DNA from: Collinsella sp.
GTDB taxonomy: Bacteria > Actinomycetota > Coriobacteriia > Coriobacteriales > Coriobacteriaceae
Length of the DNA stretch: 64,000 nucleotides
Direction: 5' to 3'
Assembly (NCBI GenBank): GCA_019414205.1
Contig: DXML01000001.1
Coordinates: 1-64,000 of the forward strand
A program made the position numbers and the translations under genes. The notes beneath the pieces are model-generated. The model was not told the origin of the DNA. It searched no databases and saw nothing but the letters and a program-made list of their open reading frames with translations. Shown here one piece after another: positions 8,628 to 17,320 of this stretch; the first letter of the stretch is position 1; each line of letters opens with the position of its first letter.

Positions 8628-8642
8628 TGAAAGGTTCTTTCA
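8628..8642. promoter_or_regulatory. candidate RpiR-family operator
   Basis: TGAAAGGTTCTTTCA is a perfect inverted repeat (6-bp arms, 3-bp spacer) in the 272-bp divergent region between fruA and the RpiR gene. Known RpiR-family sites often have TGAAA/TTTCA arms. A second short inverted repeat, ACCGTAAACGGT, lies 4 bp to its right. Confidence 0.5.
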
Positions 8643-8772
8643 TAACCGTAAACGGTAGGTGAAAGTTTACCATCAACACTTGAAACGGCAAGGTGTATCT
8701 TGTAATTGAAAATCCCCCTATACTATGACATTACAAAACGAGTCCGATTTTCATGCCAACCAGGAGCCATCC

Positions 8773-9630
8773 ATGACCGATAGTAGCAAGAGCGCACTTT
8801 CCCTCATTAGTACCCATCAGGGATACAGCGAGTCCGAGCAGCGTATTGTCGACTATATATTGGAGCACCAGTCCGAGGCGCCACGCCTCACGGCGGCTCA
8901 GCTCTCGCGCGCCGCCGCCACGTCCGAGGCGACCGTTTCGCGCTTCTGCCGCAAGCTTGGCTTTGGCAGCTTCCGCAGCTTTCAGTTTTCGTTGGCGAGG
9001 GATTTGGAAAGCCAGCGCAACGAGGGCCTGACTGACGAAGTCTCGCTCGACAATATGGAGCAGAGCCTTAAGAACATCCTGGCTGCCAAGGTGAGCGAGC
9101 TTAATGCGACCATCGACGGGATCGACCACGATACGTTGGCGGCTGTTGTGCATGCCCTTAAGCATGCAGGGGTTATTGAGTTTGCGGCTGTGGGAAATAC
9201 GAACGCGGTCGCGCTCGATGCGACGTTTAAGTTTTCGCAGCTGGGCCTGCGCTGCATGGCGAGCACCATTAGCGAGACATCAATCGGCTTTGCACTCACG
9301 TTGCACCCCGGTGACGTCATCGTGCTCATCTCAAACTCCGGCAAATCGCGCCGACTGAATCGCATGGCAAAAGCAGCTCGCGACTGCGGTGCCACCGTAG
9401 TCGTCATCAGCAGCGACAGCAAGTCTCCACTCGCGCGCCTGGCAGACTACACTTTTAATACCGTCAACCACGAGGCGCTGCTGACGACGGGTGACTTTGC
9501 GTTCTCCAAGATCAGCGCCACGATGATCATCGAAGTTATCTACAACTTCCTGCTGCCCGAGATTGAAGACGCTCGCGAACATATCAGCTACTACGAGGAG
9601 CTCATCCAGCCGGACAAGGTCGTTGAGTAA
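8773..9630 (+). CDS. RpiR-family transcriptional regulator with SIS domain
   Basis: A 285-residue regulator with an N-terminal RpiR helix-turn-helix: SEQRIVDYIL, LTAAQLSRAAATSEATVSRF, CRKLGFGSFRSFQ. A C-terminal sugar-isomerase (SIS) domain, about 110-250, contains AVGNTNAVALDATFKF and the phosphosugar loop VLISNSGKSRR. By family knowledge it senses a sugar phosphate; being divergent from fruA, it most likely controls fructose PTS genes. Start at 8773 follows AGGAG at 8762-8766; an in-frame ATG at 8725 lacks such a site. TATACT at 8719-8724 may be its -10 box. Whether it activates or represses is not visible. Confidence 0.9.
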   Translation: MTDSSKSALSLISTHQGYSESEQRIVDYILEHQSEAPRLTAAQLSRAAATSEATVSRFCRKLGFGSFRSFQFSLARDLESQRNEGLTDEVSLDNMEQSLKNILAAKVSELNATIDGIDHDTLAAVVHALKHAGVIEFAAVGNTNAVALDATFKFSQLGLRCMASTISETSIGFALTLHPGDVIVLISNSGKSRRLNRMAKAARDCGATVVVISSDSKSPLARLADYTFNTVNHEALLTTGDFAFSKISATMIIEVIYNFLLPEIEDAREHISYYEELIQPDKVVE

Positions 9631-9638
9631 AACGCGTA

Positions 9639-9672
9639 GTGGGACAAAAAATTTCAGTCTATTTTGTCCCAC
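9639..9672. terminator. bidirectional terminator between the RpiR gene and recN
   Basis: GTGGGACAAAA (9639-9649) and TTTTGTCCCAC (9662-9672) form a perfect 11-bp stem with A/T-rich flanks on both sides. It lies between two convergent genes and can serve both. Confidence 0.85.
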
Positions 9673-9690
9673 CAACACCGCTGATACGAC

Positions 9691-11319
9691 CTAGCCTCGA
9701 ACTTCTTCGAGCATCTGCTTTGCGTGGGCCAAGCTTGCCTCGGACTGATCGCCGCTCAACATGCGGGCAATCTCGGCGGTACGCGCTTCGCCGGTTACCT
9801 CGTCCAAATGCGTCTGGGGAACATCGCCCGGCTCCTTGCTGACAACATAATGCTTGTCGGCCATGACGGCGACTTGCGCCAAGTGGGTTACGACAATCAC
9901 TTGATGCGTAGCGGCAAGATCGGCCAGCACACCAGCAAGAGCACGAGCCGTGGAGCCGCCGACACCGGCATCGACCTCGTCAAATACCAGTGTGTCGACG
10001 CCGTCAGCATTACCCAAGACCACCTTGCTCGCCAGCATGACGCGGCTGAGCTCGCCGCCCGAGGCAATGCGGCGCAGGGGACGCGGCGTCAAGCCGACAC
10101 CGCTGCGATACAAAAGCTCGTAGCTTGAAGGACCCGCCGGCGTCCACTCGGCGCGCGGAAGATCACGCGACTCCCAAACGAGCTCGGCGCCGCCCATCTC
10201 CAGGCGCGCCATCTGGCGGCCGACCTCGTGGCAGAAGCGCGGGGCCGCCGTATTGCGAGCACGCTTAAGCGCCTTGGCAGCGGCAAACAACTCGCGCTCA
10301 GCAGCACCAAGTGATTCACGGGCCTTTTTGATCTGTTCATCGCCATCATCGACCAGGGACAGCAGCTCTTGCGAGCGATCGCGCATGGCAAAAACATCGT
10401 CCATGGTGGGACCCCACTGACGCAACAGGCCCTTGAGGTCGGAATACCGTTCACGCATGCGAGCGAGCTCGCGCGGGTCGAAGGCGACGCCATCGCGATA
10501 GGCACGAAGCTCGTTCGCGCTATCCTCAAGGGAGATACAGGCATCCGAAAGCGCATCGGCAATGTCGCCCAGTTTGCGATCGACGGCAGCCATACGGGAA
10601 AGCTCTGCCACGGCGCTGTTCACGGCATCGAGCGCTCCCCCTTCGGCGGCAAGCGATGCATGGGCATCGTTAGCCGTGGCAACCAGTACCTCGGCATGTT
10701 CGGAGCGCGGCAGCAGTTCCTCGAGTTCCTCATACTCGCCCGGCTTGGGGTCGACCTCGGCGATGCGCTCGAGGGCGAAACGCGCTTCCTCGACGCGACT
10801 CCCCTGCGCGCGTGAGGCTTCCTCCACGCGACGGACCTCCTTGGCAGCCGCACGCGACGCCTTGAAGCAGGCACGGTAACGGTCGAGCGCCTCGAGCGCA
10901 GAGCGACCAGCCCAGGCATCGACCATGGCAACATGATGCGCCGGATCGAGCAAGCGCTGGTGCTCGTGCTGACCACAAAGATCCATCATCACGCCGACGC
11001 GCTCCGAAAGCTCACGCACGCTGGCGATACGGCCGTCAATTTTTACACGACTGCGGCCCTCGGCAGAAAGGCTGCGCTGTACGGTGAACCCCTCCGTGTC
11101 GTGCGGGCCATCGAATAGGCGCGCCTCGACGCTCGCCAGCGCCTCTCCCTCGCGCACGGTCGACGAATCTGCGCGCTCGCCCAATATGAGCTTGAGCGCC
11201 GAGAGCAGCGCGGTCTTGCCGGCACCGGTCTCGCCGGTCAGGACAGTCATGCCGGCACTCGGCACCAGCGTCGCCTCACGAATGAGTGCAATGTTAGAAA
11301 CCTGCAGCTCATCGATCAT
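9691..11319 (-). CDS. recN: DNA repair protein RecN
   Basis: A 542-residue SMC-like ATPase of double-strand break repair. Walker A GETGAGKT is near residue 32. A long coiled-coil middle follows, then the C-terminal head with ASGGELSRVMLA and Walker B LVFDEVDAGVGG. Start taken at 11319 (MIDELQV), with GGAG six bases upstream; this overlaps the nadK stop by 11 bp, implying translational coupling. It is the last gene of the efp-asp23-nusB-xseB-tlyA-nadK-recN run; this order is common in Gram-positive genomes. Confidence 0.95.
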   Translation of the reverse strand: MIDELQVSNIALIREATLVPSAGMTVLTGETGAGKTALLSALKLILGERADSSTVREGEALASVEARLFDGPHDTEGFTVQRSLSAEGRSRVKIDGRIASVRELSERVGVMMDLCGQHEHQRLLDPAHHVAMVDAWAGRSALEALDRYRACFKASRAAAKEVRRVEEASRAQGSRVEEARFALERIAEVDPKPGEYEELEELLPRSEHAEVLVATANDAHASLAAEGGALDAVNSAVAELSRMAAVDRKLGDIADALSDACISLEDSANELRAYRDGVAFDPRELARMRERYSDLKGLLRQWGPTMDDVFAMRDRSQELLSLVDDGDEQIKKARESLGAAERELFAAAKALKRARNTAAPRFCHEVGRQMARLEMGGAELVWESRDLPRAEWTPAGPSSYELLYRSGVGLTPRPLRRIASGGELSRVMLASKVVLGNADGVDTLVFDEVDAGVGGSTARALAGVLADLAATHQVIVVTHLAQVAVMADKHYVVSKEPGDVPQTHLDEVTGEARTAEIARMLSGDQSEASLAHAKQMLEEVRG

Positions 11320-12169
11320 GACGCACTCCATAGAACACGCGGCTCACCGAGTTATAGAAGCTTTCGGGACCGTAATCCAGCAGCAGTACATCGCCGGGAC
11401 CACGGCGCACAGCCACGCTCTCAACCGTGCCGTCGCAGGTAATAAACTGTCCGTCGATGGCAATGGCCGGCACACTCGGGCGATCATCGGACATAAAGAT
11501 CTCGACGACATCACTCGGCGAGGTCAAAAAAGCGCGAGCCTGAATGGTATGCGGGGCGATGGGCACACAGACCATACCCGTGTAATCGGGGCTGACAATG
11601 GGACCGCCGGCGGAAAGCGCGTAGCCGGTAGAGCCGGTCGCCGTCGAAACGACGACACCGTCGCCGCGAAGGCGATCGATATGATGGCCGGACACCGTGA
11701 TGTCAAACTCAACCATATCGGACAGGGGGCCGCGTGTAAGTGCCATATCGTTGAGGGCAAACGTGCGCACGACATCCTTCGTGCCATCGTCGCGCACGGA
11801 CACGATATCCGCGGCGATGGTGGCGCGGCGGCTCACGTGCAGCTCACCGGACAGAGCATCGCTCACGACCTGCAGAATGTCGCGCTCCTCGGGGCTCGCA
11901 GCAGTTAAAAAGCCCAGGTGACCATAGGAAAGACCAAGGATAGGAATCTCGCGATGGTTGAGGATGCGGGCAGCGCGCAGCAACGTACCGTCGCCGCCGA
12001 GCGTAATGACCAGATCTGAGCCATCAATATCAGGCGTGCTTTGAATCTTCGATCGCTGGTCGGCAGCCCATGCGACCTCGTAGCCCTGGCGCGAAAGCCA
12101 AAGCTCGAGCATCAGGCCGCTCTCGACCGCCTCTTGCTTGTAGTAATTGGGAACCAGAAAGACCTTCAT
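11309..12169 (-). CDS. nadK: NAD kinase
   Basis: A 286-residue cytoplasmic kinase that phosphorylates NAD to NADP. It shows the signature LVITLGGDGTLLRAAR near residue 57, followed by GHLGFL, the NDMALTRG substrate motif, GDGVVVSTATGSTGYALSAGG and PIAPH. Its ATG overlaps the tlyA stop as ATGA, a typical coupled arrangement. Length is normal for the family. Confidence 0.96.
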   Translation of the reverse strand: MKVFLVPNYYKQEAVESGLMLELWLSRQGYEVAWAADQRSKIQSTPDIDGSDLVITLGGDGTLLRAARILNHREIPILGLSYGHLGFLTAASPEERDILQVVSDALSGELHVSRRATIAADIVSVRDDGTKDVVRTFALNDMALTRGPLSDMVEFDITVSGHHIDRLRGDGVVVSTATGSTGYALSAGGPIVSPDYTGMVCVPIAPHTIQARAFLTSPSDVVEIFMSDDRPSVPAIAIDGQFITCDGTVESVAVRRGPGDVLLLDYGPESFYNSVSRVFYGVRHDR

Positions 12170-12978
12170 AGCGTTGCAGCTTTCTCGCTCAAAGCCGATA
12201 CCTGGGATTGCAGCTCATCGTCGGTGCGTTCACCAGGGGCAAACCTTGTGCCGTACAGGAAAAACTCAACGTTGCCCTTAGCGCCATGGATGGGCGACAC
12301 GCACACGTCAAGCGGGAACAGGCCCTTGGCGGCAAAAAGCTCAATCGCCGCCACGAGCGTATCGCGGCGCACGGCGGGATCGGTCACAATGCCGCCCTCA
12401 CCCACCAACGCCGCCGGAGCCTCAAACTGCGGCTTTACGAGCGTGCAAAATGCACCCGTAGGCGCCAGGCACGCCAGCACCGCATCGATAATGTTCGCGA
12501 TGCTGGTAAACGACACGTCGCACACAGCCAAGTCGATAGCGCTCTCATAGCCAAGCTCGGGCAACTGCGTCACGTTGGTGCGCTCATGCAGCGTCACGCG
12601 ATCGTCCTGACGCAACGACCAATCGAACTGGGCGCGACCCACGTCCACCGAGACAACGGTCGCAGCTCCGCGCTTGAGCAGGCAATCGGTAAAGCCGCCG
12701 GTAGAGCAGCCCACATCCAGACAGCTAAGGCCCGTCGGATTGATGCCAAACGCATCAAGCGCGCCTTCGAGCTTAAGACCGCCGCGGCCAACATAGGGAA
12801 TGCGCCCCTTCACGTGCAGTGGCAGACCCGGGGTCACCTTAAGGCCCGGCGAAGTCAAGCGCTCGCCGCCACTCGAGACCAAGCCGGCCATAAGAGTGCG
12901 AAGGGCATCCGCGCGATCGGCGCAGATGCCCTGTGAAATCAGTTCGTCATCAAGACGCACGCGTTTCATGAATGCCAT
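12166..12978 (-). CDS. tlyA: TlyA-family rRNA 2'-O-methyltransferase
   Basis: About 270 residues: an N-terminal S4 RNA-binding domain (VRLDDELISQGICADRADALRTLMAG) followed by an FtsJ-like methyltransferase. The SAM-binding motif is CLDVGCSTGGFTDCLL, followed by VDVGRAQFDW. TlyA proteins methylate 16S and 23S rRNA cytidines and some have haemolysin-related names. The start is uncertain: TTG at 12981, ATG at 12978 and ATG at 12969 are in frame, and GGA lies 9-12 bases upstream of the first two. The stop overlaps nadK by 4 bp. Confidence 0.92.
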   Translation of the reverse strand: MAFMKRVRLDDELISQGICADRADALRTLMAGLVSSGGERLTSPGLKVTPGLPLHVKGRIPYVGRGGLKLEGALDAFGINPTGLSCLDVGCSTGGFTDCLLKRGAATVVSVDVGRAQFDWSLRQDDRVTLHERTNVTQLPELGYESAIDLAVCDVSFTSIANIIDAVLACLAPTGAFCTLVKPQFEAPAALVGEGGIVTDPAVRRDTLVAAIELFAAKGLFPLDVCVSPIHGAKGNVEFFLYGTRFAPGERTDDELQSQVSALSEKAATL

Positions 12979-13004
12979 CAACCATTCGTATCCGGAGATG
13001 CGGC

Positions 13005-13244
13005 CTAGCTATCCTGGGATTCGTTTGCCGCATCCTCATCGTATTCCTGTTCGAGCTTATCGGCCTCACGCGGCGTCAGCTCAAACTTGTCGACCATATC
13101 GACCGCGCGGGAGCCCAGCTCAATCGCTTCGTCAAACAGATCGAGTGAACGCTCCAAGGACGTATCCTTGGAGCGAACGGTAGCGATGATCTGGTCCAGA
13201 CGGTCCGAAATCTCGTCAAAGTTGCGGACAGAACCCTCTGGCAT
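13005..13244 (-). CDS. xseB: exodeoxyribonuclease VII small subunit
   Basis: A 79-residue acidic helical protein with the family pattern FDEISDRLDQIIATVRSKD and LERSLDLFDEAIELG. It pairs with the XseA large subunit to degrade single-stranded DNA. It starts two bases after the nusB stop and so is in the same operon. No xseA gene is next to it or elsewhere in the window. Confidence 0.9.
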   Translation of the reverse strand: MPEGSVRNFDEISDRLDQIIATVRSKDTSLERSLDLFDEAIELGSRAVDMVDKFELTPREADKLEQEYDEDAANESQDS

Positions 13245-13246
13245 GG

Positions 13247-13834
13247 CTACTCCTCGACGGAGTCGGCCTCGACGGCCTCAGCAGCGTCCACATCCTCGGC
13301 AAGTACACCGGCGGTAGCCTGAGCGGCAGCGACCTTGGCGGCAGCCTCAGCAGCCTGGGCCTCCTCGCGAGCGCGATCCTCGGCCAGCAGTTCCTGGTAC
13401 AGGTCCTCGCCCGGCAACTCCTCGCTGCGCGCGATCTTGCCCAGCACGCCGTTGACGAACGACGCGGACTGGTCGGTGCCATAGGCCTTGGCAAGTTCGA
13501 CGGCCTCGTTGATCACGATAGCGTCCGAGACCTCTTCGTCGGTAAGGAAGCGCATCTCGTAGACGGCGATACGCAGCAGATTGCGGTCGGCGCCGGGCAT
13601 GCGCATAAGATCCCAGTTCTTGGCGACGGCGCGCAGGGCACAGTCGATGCGATCGATATGCTCGTAGGCACCGCGGCACAGCTCCAGCGCATAGGGGTCG
13701 AGGGGGCCCTTCGAGATCAGGAAATCACCCTCGAGGACGCGCTCGAGCGGGCTGTCCGTGGCCTCGGCCTGGAATAGCAGCTGCAGCGCCTGACTGCGGG
13801 CAAGCGTACGCCCGCGATAAACCTTAAGGCTCAA
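13247..13834 (-). CDS. nusB: transcription antitermination factor NusB
   Basis: The 195-residue protein carries the NusB fold over residues 8-145: ARSQALQLLFQAE, then RNLLRIAVYEMRFL, IVINEAVELAKAYG and SFVNGVLGKIA. NusB binds boxA RNA in rRNA leaders together with NusE. Compared with the usual 130-160 residues, it has an added Ala/Glu-rich tail from about 150, probably disordered. It lies between an Asp23-family gene and xseB with gaps of 2-3 bases. Confidence 0.94.
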   Translation of the reverse strand: MSLKVYRGRTLARSQALQLLFQAEATDSPLERVLEGDFLISKGPLDPYALELCRGAYEHIDRIDCALRAVAKNWDLMRMPGADRNLLRIAVYEMRFLTDEEVSDAIVINEAVELAKAYGTDQSASFVNGVLGKIARSEELPGEDLYQELLAEDRAREEAQAAEAAAKVAAAQATAGVLAEDVDAAEAVEADSVEE

Positions 13835-13837
13835 AGG

Positions 13838-14200
13838 TTACTCCTTGGGGAAAACGAGGCCGTCGATGCAAACGTCAACGCGCTCGACCTCAACGCCCAC
13901 CTGGGCATCGATGGCGGCGACCACGGCGGCGCGAACGGCCTCGGCGAGTTTCTTGAACGGATAGCCAAAGAACACCACGACACGCACGGTGAGTGCGAGC
14001 TTGTCGCCGACAACCTCGGCCTCGACCGCCGGCTCGGAAGCCGGGGCCTTGGACGAGAGCATCATGGAGACAAGGTTGGTGGCAAGGTCCTTGACGCCAA
14101 CGGAGGCGATGCCCTCGACATCCGACACGGCGCGCGAGACGATGGCGGTCAGAACATCGGGCGAAATGCCGATGCCGTCAATCTTGATTTCCTGGGGCAT
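13838..14200 (-). CDS. Asp23/Gls24 family envelope stress protein (paralogue 1)
   Basis: A 120-residue single-domain Asp23/Gls24 (DUF322) protein, recognised by ISPDVLTAIVSRAVSDVEGIASVG and LALTVRVVVFFGYPFKKLAEAVRAAV. Family members are linked to envelope stress and, in staphylococci, sit at the membrane through a partner. AGGAGG precedes the ATG. The efp-asp23-nusB order is conserved in many Gram-positives. A second member lies at 61213-61569. Confidence 0.9.
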   Translation of the reverse strand: MPQEIKIDGIGISPDVLTAIVSRAVSDVEGIASVGVKDLATNLVSMMLSSKAPASEPAVEAEVVGDKLALTVRVVVFFGYPFKKLAEAVRAAVVAAIDAQVGVEVERVDVCIDGLVFPKE

Positions 14201-14224
14201 GAGTCCTCCTAGAAGAGTTGGTTG

Positions 14225-14788
14225 CTAGACGCGGGAGACGAACTTGCCGTCGCGGGTGTCAACCTTGATGACCTCGCCCTCGTTGAGGTACATGGGGACC
14301 TGGATGACAGCGCCGGTGTCGATCGTGGCCGGCTTGGTGGAACCCTGGACGGTGTCGCCCTTAAAGCCCGGGTCGGTCTGGACGATGGTGGTCTCGATGA
14401 ACATCGGCGGGGTCACGCCCATGAGCTCGTCGTCGGCGAAGAGCAGCTGGCAGATGTCGTTCTCGCGCAGCCACTTGGAGTTCTCGCCCACCATGTCCTC
14501 GGGAACGGGAACCTGCTCATAGGACTCGTTGTCCATGAAGATGTAGTCGGTGCCATCGTTGTAGAGGTACTGGAACTCACGGGTGGTGAGCATGACGCTC
14601 TCGAACTTGGTACCGGCGTTGCAGGTGTTCTCGACGACGCGGCCGCTCTTGATGTCACGGGTCTTGTAGCGCACAAACGCGCCGCCCTTGCCCGGCTTGA
14701 CATGCTGGAACTCGACGATGGTGTAGACCTTGTCCTTGATGCGGAGACCGAGGCCGTTCTTGAAGTCGGCGGTAGAAATGGTAGGCAT
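14225..14788 (-). CDS. efp: elongation factor P
   Basis: A 187-residue translation factor that relieves ribosome stalling at polyproline. Residues 1-60 form the KOW-like domain with HVKPGKGGAFVR, where Lys34 is the site modified in other bacteria. Two OB domains follow (EFQYLYNDGTDYIFMD; GDTVQGSTKPATIDTGAVIQVP). Start chosen at 14788 after AAGAAAGGTCGCT; a longer frame to 14821 has no ribosome site and adds non-homologous residues. It heads the operon that runs to recN. Confidence 0.97.
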   Translation of the reverse strand: MPTISTADFKNGLGLRIKDKVYTIVEFQHVKPGKGGAFVRYKTRDIKSGRVVENTCNAGTKFESVMLTTREFQYLYNDGTDYIFMDNESYEQVPVPEDMVGENSKWLRENDICQLLFADDELMGVTPPMFIETTIVQTDPGFKGDTVQGSTKPATIDTGAVIQVPMYLNEGEVIKVDTRDGKFVSRV

Positions 14789-14893
14789 AGCGACCTTTCT
14801 TGTTATGGACAGAACGCACAAGCGTCCAAATTACATACGACGGAAATTATACACTTGCAGACGGCGCCTACAGCGAGCGCATAAAAAGAGAAC

Positions 14894-14925
14894 GCGGGGC
14901 GTCCGAATCGATCCGGACGCCCCGC
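14894..14925 (-). terminator. Rho-independent terminator after pepP
   Basis: A perfect 12-bp stem GCGGGGCGTCCG/CGGACGCCCCGC with an 8-nt loop. On the minus strand it is followed by GTTCTCTTTTTA. It separates pepP from the efp operon. Confidence 0.85.
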
Positions 14926-14947
14926 CCCAAAAATCTATCGAAATGAG

Positions 14948-16078
14948 CTAGCAATCGATGACGTGGAGGTCATGCGGCGTCTTGGTGAAGGGCTCGTAGC
15001 CGTTCTCGGTGACCACGCCGTAGTCCTCCAGGCGCACGCCGCCCACGCCGGGCAGGTAGACACCGGGCTCCATGGTGATAACCGAGCCAACCTCGATGAT
15101 ATTCTTGCTGCGGTTGAAGTTGGGCAGCTCGTGGATGTCGATACCGACGCCGTGGCCCAGACCATGGTTGTAGTAATCGCCATAGCCGGCATCGCCAATG
15201 ATCTTCTTGGAAAGCTTGAAAATGTCGTTGCCCTCGACGCCCGGATGGATGGCGGCGACGCACTCCTCGTGCGTACGGCGCACGAGCGCGTACAGGTCGA
15301 GCTGCTCCTGGGTAGGCTCGCCCATCACGACGGTGCGCGTCATGTCGGAACGATAATCGCAGTAGCCCGCGCCGTAATCCATGAGGACAAAGTCGCCCTT
15401 CTCGATCACGCGATCACTCGGGACGGCATGCGGGTTGGCGGTGTTGGGACCGCTCGCGACGATGGAGCCAAAGGCCAGGCTGTCGGCACCGTTGGCGAAC
15501 ATATAGTTCTCGAGCTCGTTGCGAACCTGCTTCTCGGTCATGCCGGGCTTAATAAAGCCGAGCATATGCTGGAAGGCGGCGTCGGTGATCGACTGCGCGT
15601 GGCGCATGAGCTCGATCTCCTCGGCGTCCTTGATGGCGCGCATCTTACGGATGTCGTCATGCATCAGCGGCAGCATGCAGGCAACGGAGCGGTCCTCCAG
15701 GCCACGCTGAATACCCTGGTAGAAATTGATCTGCATATCGTCCTCGACAGCGCAGACGCGGCACTTGTTGGCCGCGATCTTGCCGGCGACCCAACCGGGG
15801 ATGGTGCCCTCGTCCATGTCGTAGACCCAGGGGCTGCCGGCGGGCGTGTTCTCCTCAAAACTGTTGAGATAGCGCGAGTCGGTATGGAACAGGCACTGGC
15901 CGGCCGTAATAAACGCAGCGTGCGGGAACTCGAAGGTGTAATCGAAGACGCCCTTCACGCCCGTAAGCCAACGAAGGTTGGCCTCGTCGCGCACCACGAT
16001 AGCGTCGTAGCCGCGCTCAGCCATCAGGGCACGAACACGCTCGATACGACCGGCAGGACCGGCATCAAACTCAGACAT
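14948..16078 (-). CDS. pepP: Xaa-Pro aminopeptidase (M24 family)
   Basis: A 376-residue cytoplasmic metallopeptidase of the creatinase/prolidase fold that removes N-terminal residues preceding proline. The N-terminal domain covers about 1-130. The C-terminal pita-bread domain has the metal-ligand pattern MDYGAGYCDYRSDMTRT (two Asp), NHGLGHGVGIDIHE (His), TMEPGVYL (Glu) and VRLEDYGVVT (Glu). Start at 16078 follows AAGAAAGGAATCTGC; the longer frame to 16204 has a non-homologous leader. It is often beside efp in Gram-positives. Confidence 0.93.
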   Translation of the reverse strand: MSEFDAGPAGRIERVRALMAERGYDAIVVRDEANLRWLTGVKGVFDYTFEFPHAAFITAGQCLFHTDSRYLNSFEENTPAGSPWVYDMDEGTIPGWVAGKIAANKCRVCAVEDDMQINFYQGIQRGLEDRSVACMLPLMHDDIRKMRAIKDAEEIELMRHAQSITDAAFQHMLGFIKPGMTEKQVRNELENYMFANGADSLAFGSIVASGPNTANPHAVPSDRVIEKGDFVLMDYGAGYCDYRSDMTRTVVMGEPTQEQLDLYALVRRTHEECVAAIHPGVEGNDIFKLSKKIIGDAGYGDYYNHGLGHGVGIDIHELPNFNRSKNIIEVGSVITMEPGVYLPGVGGVRLEDYGVVTENGYEPFTKTPHDLHVIDC

Positions 16079-16210
16079 GCAGATTCCTTTCTTATTGTCC
16101 TCATAAAAGCGGGACGGGCCTCGATCGAAAGATGGAATCGCGCGCGATTCGCAACCGATTGGAAACCCGCCCCTCAACATGATACGAAAGACGATGTATG
16201 TCAATAAATC

Positions 16211-17320
16211 CTAGAGAAGTTCTTTGCGAGAAGCCAAGTAGGCGTGAGCATGGCGGTCGAGGACCTCGTCCTCAACGCTCGTTAGACGAATGGCGCCGAG
16301 TGCCGCGGGCAGCGGCAACATACTACGGTTCGAGCGGGCAAACTGCTGCCTGCGGAACTCCTCGATATATGCGGCAGGCTCCAGATCGAAGGCGAGCTCC
16401 TCGATACCAAAGTCCTCCAGGCAGTCATCGACCTCAAAGACGTAATCGATATCAAAGTCACAGGCATCATGTGCTAGGCGCGCCTCAAAGCGCATGCCCT
16501 CGGACAACAGCTGGTAGGAAGGGACCTGCGACGCGGCATCGCCCAAGCAGGCGCGCAGGGTACGCTCCCCCATCTTGCCAAAATCGAGCGCATGGCGGGC
16601 GCTCGGGTTCGTGGCCATCAGTACGTCCTTGCGGGCAGTCTGAGACCACTGAACGGCATTGACGAGCGCGACCTCCTCGCCCGCGAGAATCTCGGGAATG
16701 GTCTCGGTAAACTGATTCCAGCGGAACTTGCTGCTCGAAAGCATGGTGCCAACAAGTACCGCATAGCCGAGCTTGAGGTCCTCGGGGTCCGCCTCGCGTA
16801 CAAGGTCGAGGTCACACACGACCAAGCCCGGCTCGGGACGGAACGCGATAGCGGGAAGCGCATGCGCCGACGAGGCGACAAGCGGCTTCATGGTCGTCGC
16901 GACCGTGAGCATGGCGTCGAACGTCGTCGGCAGCAAGGCGCACTCGGTGCGACCGCACCACTGATTGGCGCACCAGCAAACAACCGAGCAGGTCGCCGTG
17001 TCGCCGACAGCGACAACGAGATCATCGCAGGTAATGCCGTTAGCCGACAGCGCGCCAAAGACGGTATCGGCATCGACCAGCGTAGCACCGGCAGGCGAAA
17101 CCTCGAGGACGAGCGGCGACACGGCAAAACCGGCGTCAACAAGTGCATGTTCGACAACCTCGCCAAAACGCTCGGATGTGGCGTCGTTCCAAACCACCAT
17201 CGCACGCTTAGGCTTGCCCACAGCCGAGGCAAACATGCGCGACAGCTCCTCGAACGCCCCCAATCCGACGCGGACATCGACACTGCGGTTTTGGAAATTG
17301 ATAAGTTGACGGCGAATCAT
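16211..17320 (-). CDS. 3-dehydroquinate synthase-like protein lacking the catalytic metal ligands
   Basis: A 369-residue protein with the AroB layout: an N-terminal nucleotide-fold half with VFGALSANGITCDDLVVAVGD, then LLPTTFDAMLTV, then a helical half. Key positions are changed. The GGGVxGDxxGF loop reads VAVGDTATCSVVCW (103-116). SSVGGKT is absent. The metal-binding Glu of GxAE is Val in LGYAVLVG (184-191). The two metal His of LNLGHTFGHA and HGEAV are lost (DFGKMGERTL at 246-255 and PSYQLL at 267-272). Loss of all three zinc ligands predicts no DHQ synthase activity. Its ATG overlaps the aroK stop as ATGA, so it is cotranslated with shikimate kinase. It may be a regulator or scaffold of the pathway, or a divergent enzyme. 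Confidence 0.75.
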   Translation of the reverse strand: MIRRQLINFQNRSVDVRVGLGAFEELSRMFASAVGKPKRAMVVWNDATSERFGEVVEHALVDAGFAVSPLVLEVSPAGATLVDADTVFGALSANGITCDDLVVAVGDTATCSVVCWCANQWCGRTECALLPTTFDAMLTVATTMKPLVASSAHALPAIAFRPEPGLVVCDLDLVREADPEDLKLGYAVLVGTMLSSSKFRWNQFTETIPEILAGEEVALVNAVQWSQTARKDVLMATNPSARHALDFGKMGERTLRACLGDAASQVPSYQLLSEGMRFEARLAHDACDFDIDYVFEVDDCLEDFGIEELAFDLEPAAYIEEFRRQQFARSNRSMLPLPAALGAIRLTSVEDEVLDRHAHAYLASRKELL

